Both the position numbers and the translations under genes were made by a program. From a candidate division TM6 bacterium GW2011_GWF2_43_87 (lineage in GTDB: Bacteria > Babelota > Babeliae > Babelales > Babelaceae), in NCBI GenBank assembly GCA_001000065.1, contig LCGZ01000004.1:1-64000 (forward strand): a DNA stretch of 64,000 bases. The letters are read 5' to 3'. Each line of letters begins with the position of its first letter. Within the stretch, counting starts at the first letter, position 1. The notes beneath the pieces were generated by a model that was not told the DNA's origin, ran no database searches, and was given only the letters and a program-made list of their open reading frames with translations. Positions 54,063 to 62,384 of this stretch are shown here, one piece after another.

Positions 54063-55613
54063 ATGAAAAAATATCTGGGTTTAATCTTTGTGTGCATTGT
54101 GGCGGTGGGGCTAATTAGTCCTTTAGAAGCTGCTTCGTTGCCCCGAATAGGAATACCTTCTTCTGAACGTTTATTACCTTTAAACGGTAAGGGGGCAGAA
54201 GCCACCGATCTTATTGGACGTGATAGCTATGAGCGTTTAACGCACTGGTTTTCAGGTCTTGGTGACAATACCAAGATGATGATAACAGCTGCGGCTTTGG
54301 GTGCTGTGGGATATGCGGCAGGCATTGGGCTCATATGGTGGCTCTCTTCATCAGGTTATCAGTATCCTTTTGCAGCTCCTTATTCTCCAGTAGTGCCCCG
54401 CCCTTCAGGAGTCCCGCATCCTTTGATTGTAAATAATCCACCGGCTACTTTGCCGCCTCTTATTCCGGGGTCTGTGATGCGAGGCAGAGCGCATGGCCCT
54501 CAGCTTCCTGGAACGGTTCCTCCTATTGGGAGTCAAGCTATTGGGAATCAAGGATTTAAAATTGCGGTGAAAAAATTTGTTCAAAAAATTTTACCACCGC
54601 TGCCGCCTTATTCTGTCTCTTTGGCGAGTGGTGCTGGGCCCGATCGTCCAGTAGGGCTTTATAATTTTGGGGCTACGTGCTACCAAAATGCGGTTCTTAC
54701 GATGCTTGGTTATCTGGCTCCATTGGCGAATGATTTAGCAGCTCAGCAGAGGGCCAACCATCCCCAAGGTCTTGACCCGCTTGCCCAAGAGTTTTTAAGG
54801 TTGGCAAACTACTTTAGAGCAGGGGCGCTTTCTCCTCAGACGGTTACACCGTCAAAATTTTCGCGTGAAATTGTAGTGCGTGTTTTTCGTGGGTCATGGG
54901 GACAACAGGATGCACAGGATCTTTTGAGATCTATTCTTTCTTCATTGGAAAGTGCGGGCGTTAAGGCGCATACTTTTACAGTGGGTGGAAATGTTCATTG
55001 TCCACTTTGCAACCAGACCTATAACGTGGCCGCCTGGGAGAATTCTCTTATGGCACCTTTGCTTGATAGTGGTGAACGAGCAATAAAGCGTTTGGGGGAT
55101 TCTGTTTTAGCGCCAACTCAGAGTGATACAGCAAGGATATGTGGACTGTGTAATCAGCCGGGCGTGAAGACTATAACGCCCTTTTTGCAAACTCTTCCTG
55201 AGGTTTTCTTTGTGCAGCTTGAGCGTTTTAAGATATGTGCGACGCGGTTTGATAGTACTCGTCCTAATCCAGATGGATCTGTACGTAAGATAACTATAAA
55301 ACAAAAACTTATGCATACCTTCACTTTCTCCGAATCGTATGATCTTTCTGTAAAGTGTGCTCCTGGGGTACTTGCCAATGGTGAGCATGCTATTTATGAC
55401 CTAGCGGCTGTGGTTGTCCATCATGGCACGCTTGCGCGGGGGCATTATACCGCACGTGTTAAGTTTAAGGATCGTGCTTGGTATGAAGTCAATGATACCT
55501 TGGTGACTAAGATGAGTCCACAGAATTTACAGGACTTGCTGAATGATAATTTGGCAGGTGGGGGTCGTCGTCCAACACCTTATATCTTGGCGTATGTGCG
55601 TCGGCATCCATAG
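54063..55613 (+). CDS. Exported ubiquitin-specific protease (USP/C19 deubiquitinase)
   Basis: A 516-residue protein of eukaryotic type. Signal peptide (LGLIFVCIVAVGLISPLEA), a membrane segment (about 71-95), a Pro-rich linker, then a complete USP core: Cys box GLYNFGATCYQNAVLTML with Cys206, QQDAQDLLRSIL, a zinc-finger-like pair of CxxC motifs (HCPLC and ICGLC), LPEVFFVQLERF, and the His box YDLAAVVVHHGTLARGHYTA with His461, followed by WYEVNDTLV and PYILAYVRR. All catalytic positions are present, so it should cleave ubiquitin. A bacterium has no ubiquitin of its own, so a host target is inferred. It is followed by a bidirectional terminator. Confidence 0.92.
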   Translation: MKKYLGLIFVCIVAVGLISPLEAASLPRIGIPSSERLLPLNGKGAEATDLIGRDSYERLTHWFSGLGDNTKMMITAAALGAVGYAAGIGLIWWLSSSGYQYPFAAPYSPVVPRPSGVPHPLIVNNPPATLPPLIPGSVMRGRAHGPQLPGTVPPIGSQAIGNQGFKIAVKKFVQKILPPLPPYSVSLASGAGPDRPVGLYNFGATCYQNAVLTMLGYLAPLANDLAAQQRANHPQGLDPLAQEFLRLANYFRAGALSPQTVTPSKFSREIVVRVFRGSWGQQDAQDLLRSILSSLESAGVKAHTFTVGGNVHCPLCNQTYNVAAWENSLMAPLLDSGERAIKRLGDSVLAPTQSDTARICGLCNQPGVKTITPFLQTLPEVFFVQLERFKICATRFDSTRPNPDGSVRKITIKQKLMHTFTFSESYDLSVKCAPGVLANGEHAIYDLAAVVVHHGTLARGHYTARVKFKDRAWYEVNDTLVTKMSPQNLQDLLNDNLAGGGRRPTPYILAYVRRHP

Positions 55614-55635
55614 GCGAAAATTTATTTTTTAGAGT

Positions 55636-55674
55636 AAAAAACATGGTGGGAAATTAACTCCCACCATGTTTTTT
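55636..55674. terminator. Bidirectional intrinsic terminator
   Basis: Arms AAAAAACATGGTGGGA and TCCCACCATGTTTTTT around a 7-base loop, between the convergent USP and nusB genes. Confidence 0.85.
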
Positions 55675-55696
55675 ATGTGTACATAACGTGTATGTA

Positions 55697-56230
55697 TTAT
55701 TCTTTTTTAGAGGCATCAGTTTCGGATGCATCAGCTATTAATTCTTCTGTTTGTGGCATGAGAGCAGATGCAGGAAGATATTTTTTTGCCCATTCGTCTA
55801 GGACGCCATTTACAAAGCGATAGGCATTTGCTTCGGCAAAGCATTTAGCAAGTTCAACGGCTTCATTGATGACAACCAGAGGAGGAGTTTCTTTTCTTTG
55901 GAGTTCCCATAAGGCAAACCGCATAATGAGTTTAGTGACGAGACCAAGTCGATCAAAGCGCCAATTTGATAAAAGAGGCTCAATGGTTTGATCAAGTTCA
56001 TCACGATTTACGGTAATGGCTGAAGCCGTGAGAAAGACGTTGTCATGTGGCAGTATAATGTAGCCATGTTCTCGGCTAATATTCTCTGCAATTGACTCAA
56101 GGCTTACTTCGTAGTCAAGAGCTTCAACGGCATACAATAGATGAAAAATCAGAGTCCGTTGGTCTCGCTGTGTTAATTCACTGCAAGAGACGGGCATTGG
56201 ATACTGTTTTCCTGACGGCTGTTCAGACAC
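55697..56230 (-). CDS. nusB: Transcription antitermination factor NusB
   Basis: Binds boxA RNA with S10 to antiterminate rRNA transcription. The 177-residue protein has the all-helical NusB pattern: RDQRTLIFHLLYAVEALDYE at the N-terminus, then LIMRFALWEL and PPLVVINEAVELAKCFAEAN with YRFVNGVLDEWAKKY. It is slightly longer than usual because of an acidic tail. It starts with GTG at 56230, preceded by AGAGG. It follows efp by 16 bases, so the two are cotranscribed. Confidence 0.92.
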   Translation of the reverse strand: MSEQPSGKQYPMPVSCSELTQRDQRTLIFHLLYAVEALDYEVSLESIAENISREHGYIILPHDNVFLTASAITVNRDELDQTIEPLLSNWRFDRLGLVTKLIMRFALWELQRKETPPLVVINEAVELAKCFAEANAYRFVNGVLDEWAKKYLPASALMPQTEELIADASETDASKKE

Positions 56231-56246
56231 CTTAATGAACCTCTAT

Positions 56247-56813
56247 TTATTTAAGAACACGTTCGATATATTTTCCATCGCGTGTATCGACTTTTATGAT
56301 ATCATCAATATTTACAAACAGGGGAACTTGTACAACAAGGCCTGTTTCAAGAGTTGCAGGTTTGGTACCGGACCCTTGGGCGGTATCACCTTTTACTCCA
56401 GGTGGAGTGTCTTCTACCTTAAGTTCCATATGCATAGGTGGAGTTATACCAAGCAGCTTTCCATTCCAATGGAGCATGACATATTCTGCTTGTTCTTTTA
56501 GATAGTCTTTGACGTCCTCTAAAAGAGCTTCTTCCATTTCAAGCTGTTCGAAGGATTCAGTATTCATAAAGACATACTTGTCGTCGTCTTTATAGAGATA
56601 CTGCATGGTGTTGTATTCTAGTTTTGGCTCATCAAACTTCTCTTCAGGACGGAAGGTTTGCTCAAACATGGACTGTGAGACCATGTTTCTTAATTTTAGA
56701 CGCACAAATGCGGCACCTTTACCAGGCTTCATATGAGTGTATTCAACAACCATATGGGGCTCATCGCGATAAAGGATTCTTGCACCCCGTTTACAATACG
56801 TAGCTTCTAGCAT
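56247..56813 (-). CDS. efp: Elongation factor P
   Basis: Relieves ribosomes stalled at proline stretches. The 188-residue protein has the three-domain length of EF-P and the loop TRNA-facing motif MKPGKGAAF near residue 28-36 with the Lys that is modified in other species, and the C-terminal signature GDTAQGSGTKPATLETGLVV. Several proteins in this window contain polyproline runs (for example the one at 4237), which fits a need for EF-P. Start by GGGAAG. Confidence 0.95.
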   Translation of the reverse strand: MLEATYCKRGARILYRDEPHMVVEYTHMKPGKGAAFVRLKLRNMVSQSMFEQTFRPEEKFDEPKLEYNTMQYLYKDDDKYVFMNTESFEQLEMEEALLEDVKDYLKEQAEYVMLHWNGKLLGITPPMHMELKVEDTPPGVKGDTAQGSGTKPATLETGLVVQVPLFVNIDDIIKVDTRDGKYIERVLK

Positions 56814-56992
56814 TGTCTTTCTTCCCAGATCTTTTTGCTTCTTAATCCCATTGTTAATTCTAGTGTATAGTTTTTTTGCTAAATCGTAACTGCTTTTTAT
56901 AGATAATTATCGGGTTCTTTAGCCATATTTTTTGAATATAACTAAAGAGCTCGAGTTAATAGATAGCATTTAGCAAATATAGGAAGAATGCT

Positions 56993-59900
56993 TTATTGTT
57001 TGCCCTCAAGAAAAACACTGTTCGTGGTTTTGTTCAAGAGGCAGGCGGCTTCTTTAAAGGGGCATGCATCCATTTTATTGACGAATTCGGCGAGATCAAT
57101 TTTTTGCGCTTTTAGGAAAAGTAGTAGGGGCTCGACATTTGTAGTTAAAAATTCTGAGCAAGAAGGCTTATTTTGCGAGAGGAATTTTTCTGTCCACTTT
57201 TTTACATTCTTTTTTATATCACCCTCTTTTAGAGTAATTTTACCGAGTAAAATTTGCTTGATAAAAGGCCTGAAGATTTTGCGGCAAGGGGATTCTTTGA
57301 AGGGTGAGACAAATTTTTTTGCTTCTATGAGTTTTGCCCAGAGCTCTGTCAAAAACTGATCATCGGTCTCCCATCCTGGGTGATAGCGATTTAGGGATTT
57401 TCTTATTGCTTTTAATTGCGATCCCGTATAACCGGAACATTTAACCCAAGTAAGGCAACGATCTTTAATATCTATATGCTTGTTAAATGGTTCAAACAGT
57501 TTATGGGAAGGTGATTTAAGTGTTTGACTATTAAAGTAGTCCTCATTTGTTAATTTTGACCAGACTTCTTGCACTAATTTTTTATTCTCAGCCCACCCTG
57601 GTATTAGAGCGTTTAGAGTTTGTAGTATGCGGTCTTCATTTTCCGATGTCAGAGAGCGAAGGCCGTGGAATAGGATATCGCCTTTTGAGAGAACTTCGAT
57701 AAATGGCTTGAAGGCCGGATGAGTGAGATTTAAGACAGATCCATGCCAATTTAAAAGCTGCTGTATTAACTCTCTCTTGTACTCTTTGTCGTTTTCCCAA
57801 CCTTTTTTTTTAGCATTTAATAGGGCAATTAGTGTGTCAGGATCTTGTGAATATCCCCATATATTTACAAATTCATCGAGATCAAATGGGACTGTTTTTG
57901 TAAGAATTTTGAAAAGCATAGAATCGGTTTCTTGAGAGATTCTTTTTAAGAAAGAGTTATGCATGATTAAATAGTTCCAAAGCTTGGGTTTGGAGAGGGA
58001 TTCATCTTCTTTCATGCAGTCGAAGAGTTTGCTTAATAAATCAAGGTTTAATGTGGAGTACCAGAGCACAGGGGCAATTTCGGAGAGGGGTTTTGAGGTA
58101 GATTTAAAAAGCGGCCCAAAAAAATCAAGAGCAGGGTCTTCTACGATGTTTGTATTTTTTTTGTTTTTTGCAAAAGTCATCCAGAGAGCGTCGATAAAAT
58201 TTTTATCGGATTCCCAGTTATTTTTGTGAATCTTTAAAACATCAAGAGCACTTGAGACTCCATGTTTAAGAAGAAGGCCGTTGATGATTTGTAAGAAAAG
58301 GTTAGGGTCTTTAAATCCTTTCCAGGATTTATCAACGGTATTAACAAAGTCTTTGAGGGAGTTGCTTCCAATTAACATTCGAACCAGCTCAACCGGGCTT
58401 ATATTATTAATAAATTCTTTAAAAGGGGACTTTCCAGCATTTTGTGCAATTAGTTTTATAACATCTGTAGCAATATCTCCGTCTAGATATGAGATTTTGG
58501 AAAAGTCTATAAGCGTTAATATATCTTTTTGCAGTGATACACTCTTGCGGTCGGTTGCTTTCCATAGTCTAAATAGATTGTTTAATTCATTGTGTGCAAA
58601 GGGCCTAAAGAGGTTGAAGGCTGGGGTTTCTGAGTAGAAGGAGGTGGAAAAGGGGAAATCTGTCTGTTGTGCTTTTAATGATTCTAGAAGTTTTTTATAA
58701 TCAAAGGCCTCTGTTGAGGAAGATTGGGTTTTTCTTTGGATGGCCGTGTGTCCGGATCCTACATTCAAAGTTATGCTGCGTGTTGCAAGGGTTTTTTTAT
58801 CAGTGATAGTTATTGTTATGCTACCGAGATCTTTTTCTAAATCTTCTTTTGTTGCGGTAAAAGTAACGGTTTGTTTTTCTGAGCTGAGTAATGAGCCAAG
58901 GTCTTCAAAATTTTCTGCTTTAATCTCAAACAGATAGTTAAGCGCGGCAATAATATTTTTGATAGACGATTTAACTTCATAGAAGAGGTCTGGGTACTTG
59001 TAGGTTATGCTGCCTCGACCATTCTTGAAGTTTGGATCTGAGAGAAAAAAGTAGAGTCTTGTGCGGATATCTTGATTATTGATGTCTTCGTTTGCAACTA
59101 ATTCTACAAACTTATTTATTAACGTTTTTTCTTGAAGTTTTTCAGGCAGAAGGTTTTGATGATACTTGCTATTGACCCCTGGTGAGAGGATGAGTTGGAG
59201 GATTGCCCATATTCCTGTTTCGCAACAATCGCCTATAGACACCATTTCGTTTGACGGGAGGGTGAAAGGTATATGCATCCAGTTGATAGGGTCATTTTTT
59301 TGTGCACAGACAAAAAGCAGGTCCCAGATTGACGGATTTTCAAAGGTTTGCGCACAGATGGATTTGTATATATCGCTTGTGTATGAAATTTTTTCCCATA
59401 CGTCGGTTTCGATGGCATTAGGGTCTACTTTAAACCATTTCTTTTCTTCGGTGCAGGCATTGTAGAATCCTTTTATGAAATTGAGATATTCCATTCGCGT
59501 GGTGGCACGCATAACAGCTAGAGCATTAAGAAGAACAAGAGGGATGGTTTTGTCGTAGGATTGAGCGGCTCTCATGGCTTTGGTAAAGCATCCAAGTAGG
59601 TTGGCAATCTGACCTGCTGGAAGTTCTGAATCTTGTGCAAGTGTGGTGATTTTTGGTGCAGAAAGAGCGCTGTTAAAACTTGGGTTGTTTGCGTTATGTA
59701 GGATCGCGGTAATCTCTTTTTTTATGTTTTTTTGTAAAGCAAAGGCGCCGAACTTTCCTAGCGTTTCTAATGAACATTTACCGTAGAATCCATTCTTGGT
59801 CGCTAGAATAGGATCGTGGTTAGTTACTTGGTTGAACATCTGATGGGTAAGTGCAACTAGGGTATGTTTTTGATTGCCATATCGGAACAGATTAGCGACT

Positions 59901-60088
59901 ATACCCTTTTTTGCTAGGAAGCCAATCATACCATTTAGGCAGTAGTCGGCTACAGATGCATTTTCCTTATTAACAAGAAAGTCTGTTGCTGCAAGTTGGC
60001 CCCATGTAAGAGGGTAGAGATTTTGTGCGCATATAAGGGCACTTAATAAGAAAATAGAGAATGATTTTCTAATAATAGCGTTAAGCAT
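56993..60088 (-). CDS. Very large exported protein of unknown function
   Basis: A 1031-residue protein with a signal segment (SFSIFLLSALICAQNLYPLT). Most of it looks helical. A short Thr/Ile-rich segment (about 405-450: TVTFTATKEDLEKDL, SITITITDKKTLATRS) could be a beta domain in the middle. The second half shows loosely repeated units with Trp and Lys (for example GWENDKEYKRELIQQLL and GWETDDQFLTELWAKLI), each about 80-90 residues apart, suggesting a helical repeat fold. No family recognised. A weak start at 60088 lacks a strong ribosome binding site. The 180 bases between it and efp hold no gene. Confidence 0.65.
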   Translation of the reverse strand: MLNAIIRKSFSIFLLSALICAQNLYPLTWGQLAATDFLVNKENASVADYCLNGMIGFLAKKGIVANLFRYGNQKHTLVALTHQMFNQVTNHDPILATKNGFYGKCSLETLGKFGAFALQKNIKKEITAILHNANNPSFNSALSAPKITTLAQDSELPAGQIANLLGCFTKAMRAAQSYDKTIPLVLLNALAVMRATTRMEYLNFIKGFYNACTEEKKWFKVDPNAIETDVWEKISYTSDIYKSICAQTFENPSIWDLLFVCAQKNDPINWMHIPFTLPSNEMVSIGDCCETGIWAILQLILSPGVNSKYHQNLLPEKLQEKTLINKFVELVANEDINNQDIRTRLYFFLSDPNFKNGRGSITYKYPDLFYEVKSSIKNIIAALNYLFEIKAENFEDLGSLLSSEKQTVTFTATKEDLEKDLGSITITITDKKTLATRSITLNVGSGHTAIQRKTQSSSTEAFDYKKLLESLKAQQTDFPFSTSFYSETPAFNLFRPFAHNELNNLFRLWKATDRKSVSLQKDILTLIDFSKISYLDGDIATDVIKLIAQNAGKSPFKEFINNISPVELVRMLIGSNSLKDFVNTVDKSWKGFKDPNLFLQIINGLLLKHGVSSALDVLKIHKNNWESDKNFIDALWMTFAKNKKNTNIVEDPALDFFGPLFKSTSKPLSEIAPVLWYSTLNLDLLSKLFDCMKEDESLSKPKLWNYLIMHNSFLKRISQETDSMLFKILTKTVPFDLDEFVNIWGYSQDPDTLIALLNAKKKGWENDKEYKRELIQQLLNWHGSVLNLTHPAFKPFIEVLSKGDILFHGLRSLTSENEDRILQTLNALIPGWAENKKLVQEVWSKLTNEDYFNSQTLKSPSHKLFEPFNKHIDIKDRCLTWVKCSGYTGSQLKAIRKSLNRYHPGWETDDQFLTELWAKLIEAKKFVSPFKESPCRKIFRPFIKQILLGKITLKEGDIKKNVKKWTEKFLSQNKPSCSEFLTTNVEPLLLFLKAQKIDLAEFVNKMDACPFKEAACLLNKTTNSVFLEGKQ

Positions 60089-60229
60089 GATTGAACTTTC
60101 TGTTTTTATTATTTTATATATGTTTAAAATGTTTTTTTATTATAGATATATTAATTGTTTTTTGTCGATTTGTCAAATAGTAGGTTGGGCCGCGGCAACT
60201 TTAGAGAGTGTCGAAAATTTTTCTTGTTT

Positions 60230-60287
60230 TTATCTGCGCGTTATCTGCATACTAGTAGTGTAAGGTGTGCAGATAACATGCAGATAA
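60230..60287 (+). promoter_or_regulatory. Operator-like inverted repeat overlapping the fic ribosome binding site
   Basis: Arms TTATCTGCGCGTTATCTGCA (60230-60249) and TGCAGATAACATGCAGATAA (60268-60287) match at 18 of 20 positions. Each arm contains two copies of TTATCTGC or its complement. The right arm touches the AAGGA at 60286-60290 that serves the fic start at 60299, so a bound protein would block both transcription and translation. Confidence 0.65.
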
Positions 60288-60298
60288 GGATGATTTGG

Positions 60299-61453
60299 AT
60301 GCCTATAAAATTTAATCTACGCTATGCAATAAGCCCTCGTATTGCTAGTGATCTAATGCGTATTGAGGGCATTAAGGCTTCGGTTGAGCATATGCCTTTA
60401 ACGGTTTTAGTTCTTTCATCATTGCGTGAAACCGCACGGCTCTGTTCTATTCACTATTCGACTCAAATTGAGGGCAATCAGTTAAAAATCGATCAGGTTG
60501 AGGCTGTACTTACGGATGGTAAGGCCGTTGCGGGTCGTGCTCGCGATGAAGCTGAGGTAAAAGGGTATTATGCTGCTTTAACACGCGTTGAGAGATGGGC
60601 GTATTCCCAAGAGCCTTTGACTGAGAGATTAATTCAACAAATTCATGCCTTGGTGATGAGTGGGGTTATGAGGGGAGATGAGGGAAGAAAGAGTATAAAA
60701 CCTACGCCTTATAGAGACGGGCAGAATGTTATTCGTGATGCGCAGACACGTCAGATTGTTTATCTTCCACCCGAAGCGTCCGATGTTTTTGGTCTTATGC
60801 GTAGCTTGATTGCATGGATTAAAGAGAATGAGACTGTTTTGCCAATCCCTATTGTTGCAGCCATAGCCCATTATCAGTACGTTACTATTCATCCTTATTA
60901 CGACGGGAATGGACGAACGGCGCGACTGCTTGCAACTTTTATTTTGCATCGCGGAGGATATGATTTGAAAGGCATATATTCGTTGGAGGAATATTATGCG
61001 CGCAACTTAGAGGCGTATTATACGGCCTTAACAGTTGGGGCTTCGCATAATTATTATTTAGGGCGTGCTGAAGCTGATATAACTGCATGGATAGAGTATT
61101 TCATAGAGGGAATGGCTAATGCTTGTGAAAAAGTACTCAAGCAGATGGAACGTGTTGCCTTGTCTGATATTCCTGATCAATCGCCTCTGCTTCGAACTCT
61201 TGACCCAAAGCAGCGTAAAGCTCTTGAACTGTTTCGTTCTTCTACAGAAATAACTGCACGGCAGATAGGTCAACTTTTTGATTTTAAGCCACGAACTAGT
61301 GCGCAGTTATGTCAAAAATGGGTAAAGTTAGGTTTTTTAGAGATAGCCAATCCCACTAACCGCAATCGGAGTTACAGACTCAGCGCGGAGTTTAAAAATT
61401 TAGTTGAGGTGGCGGTTACTGACACAAGGGGCCGCGGCCCCTTGACCCCATAG
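60299..61453 (+). CDS. Fic-domain protein with winged-helix C-terminus
   Basis: A 384-residue Fic protein. The inhibitory helix STQIEGN (54-60) is the class II type with Glu58. The catalytic loop HPYYDGNGRTAR starts at His198 and keeps the acid, the GNG and the Arg needed for AMP transfer; Tyr replaces the common Phe. The C-terminal region (ITARQIGQLFDFKPRTSAQL) is a winged helix-turn-helix, so it may bind its own operator upstream. I chose ATG 60299, served by AAGGA, over starts from 60155. The last ten codons (DTRGRGPLTP) are formed by a palindromic repeat. It probably AMPylates a target protein; which one is unknown. Confidence 0.9.
   Translation: MPIKFNLRYAISPRIASDLMRIEGIKASVEHMPLTVLVLSSLRETARLCSIHYSTQIEGNQLKIDQVEAVLTDGKAVAGRARDEAEVKGYYAALTRVERWAYSQEPLTERLIQQIHALVMSGVMRGDEGRKSIKPTPYRDGQNVIRDAQTRQIVYLPPEASDVFGLMRSLIAWIKENETVLPIPIVAAIAHYQYVTIHPYYDGNGRTARLLATFILHRGGYDLKGIYSLEEYYARNLEAYYTALTVGASHNYYLGRAEADITAWIEYFIEGMANACEKVLKQMERVALSDIPDQSPLLRTLDPKQRKALELFRSSTEITARQIGQLFDFKPRTSAQLCQKWVKLGFLEIANPTNRNRSYRLSAEFKNLVEVAVTDTRGRGPLTP
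61424..61449. repeat. GC-rich palindrome forming the fic 3' end
   Basis: CAAGGGGCCGCGGCCCCTTG is a perfect 20-base palindrome followed by ACCCC. It resembles part of the repeat at 2123-2163, inverted. It supplies the last codons and the stop of the Fic gene, which suggests it was inserted there. Confidence 0.6.
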
Positions 61454-61507
61454 CTTTAGCGCATTGGCGGGCGCGATAGTTCTTTGTGTAGGTGAGGGAA
61501 TGTTTTT

Positions 61508-61541
61508 GGCGGGGAGTTTTTCAAGTGAAAAACTCCCCGCC
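61508..61541. repeat. 34-bp perfect palindrome, third unit
   Basis: Arms GGCGGGGAGTTTTTCA and complement around AG, the same 16-2-16 layout as at 1-34 and 2031-2064 but with a different sequence. It may terminate fic. Confidence 0.75.
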
Positions 61542-61549
61542 TTGGCTCA

Positions 61550-61583
61550 TTAATAAAAAACGAAAACTTTCGTTTTTTATTAA
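61550..61583. repeat. 34-bp perfect palindrome, fourth unit
   Basis: Arms TTAATAAAAAACGAAA and complement around AC, again 16-2-16, eight bases after the preceding palindrome. Confidence 0.75.
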
Positions 61584-61616
61584 AAGCGAGTAGAAGAGTG
61601 AAGGGGACAGAGAAGT

Positions 61617-61660
61617 GGGTCCAGGGTCATCGACCCTGGCGGGCTTTAAGGGTGGAACCC
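61617..61660. repeat. GC-rich double-hairpin repeat upstream of ruvA
   Basis: GGGTCCAGGGTCATCGACCC followed by TGGCGGGCTTTAAGGGTGG and AACCC. It has the same two-hairpin layout and shared bases as the repeat at 101-142. It lies 35 bases before the ruvA start. Confidence 0.7.
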
Positions 61661-61695
61661 TTTTCGTTACTTTATTTTTATATGGGATGCTGCAA

Positions 61696-62304
61696 ATGAT
61701 TGATCGGTTAGAAGGTGTTGTGTGTCATGTTGATGAACAGTATGTTGTGGTGCAGGCGGGAGGGATAGGTTTTTCTGTACTGGTTCCGGATGTGAGCCGA
61801 TTTTCTGTTGGGCAGACGGCTTTGGTGCATGCGTATTTGCACTGGAACCAGGAGCAAGGGCCTTCATTGTTCGGTTTTCTGGATGGACGGGATCGTACGG
61901 TTTTTTTGCTTATAATTTCATGCCCTGGTGTGGGACCTAAGTTGGGATTGGCTGCGTTAAAGCAATTGTCTGCAGGTGCTTTTGTTGCTGCTATTGTTGC
62001 AGGAGACATTAAGATGCTTAGTAGCGTTAGTGGTATTGGAGCGCGGAAAGCGGAGAATATTATTGTGCACCTGAAGAATAAAGCAGCAGATTTGGTCGGC
62101 AGTGGCTTTGAGGTGGGCGCACAGGGCGCATGGGCGCGTACGTTGACTGAAGTCTCTGGAGCACTTGAAGGGTTGGGATACCAGCCTTATGAAGTTTCTA
62201 GTGCTCTTAATTTTTTAAAGGAGCGTGAGGCGCCTACTGACCCTTCGGTTGCGCCATTGTTAAAGCAAGCGCTTTCTTTTTTGTCGCGCCAACGCAGTGT
62301 ATAG
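61696..62304 (+). CDS. ruvA: Holliday junction DNA helicase subunit RuvA
   Basis: Binds four-way junctions and loads RuvB. The 202-residue protein has the OB domain (MIDRLEGVVCHVDEQYVVVQ), tandem helix-hairpin-helix motifs (CPGVGPKLGLAALKQL and VSGIGARKAENIIVHL) and the small C-terminal RuvB-binding domain (EGLGYQPYEVSSALNFL). The family start MIDRLEG decides for ATG 61696; the frame extends upstream to 61615 only through repeat sequence. ruvB and ruvC are not adjacent. Confidence 0.93.
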   Translation: MIDRLEGVVCHVDEQYVVVQAGGIGFSVLVPDVSRFSVGQTALVHAYLHWNQEQGPSLFGFLDGRDRTVFLLIISCPGVGPKLGLAALKQLSAGAFVAAIVAGDIKMLSSVSGIGARKAENIIVHLKNKAADLVGSGFEVGAQGAWARTLTEVSGALEGLGYQPYEVSSALNFLKEREAPTDPSVAPLLKQALSFLSRQRSV

Positions 62305-62384
62305 CCCCTTTACTTTTTATCCTTTGGTGTAGTAGGGTGGTGCGGACTGAAAGCTGGCGGCTATTTTTTCTGGGAGGGCATGTC

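Noticed and set aside
61615-61695. N-terminal extension of RuvA
   Set aside because: The extra codons lie in a dispersed GC-rich repeat and the family starts at MIDRLEG.
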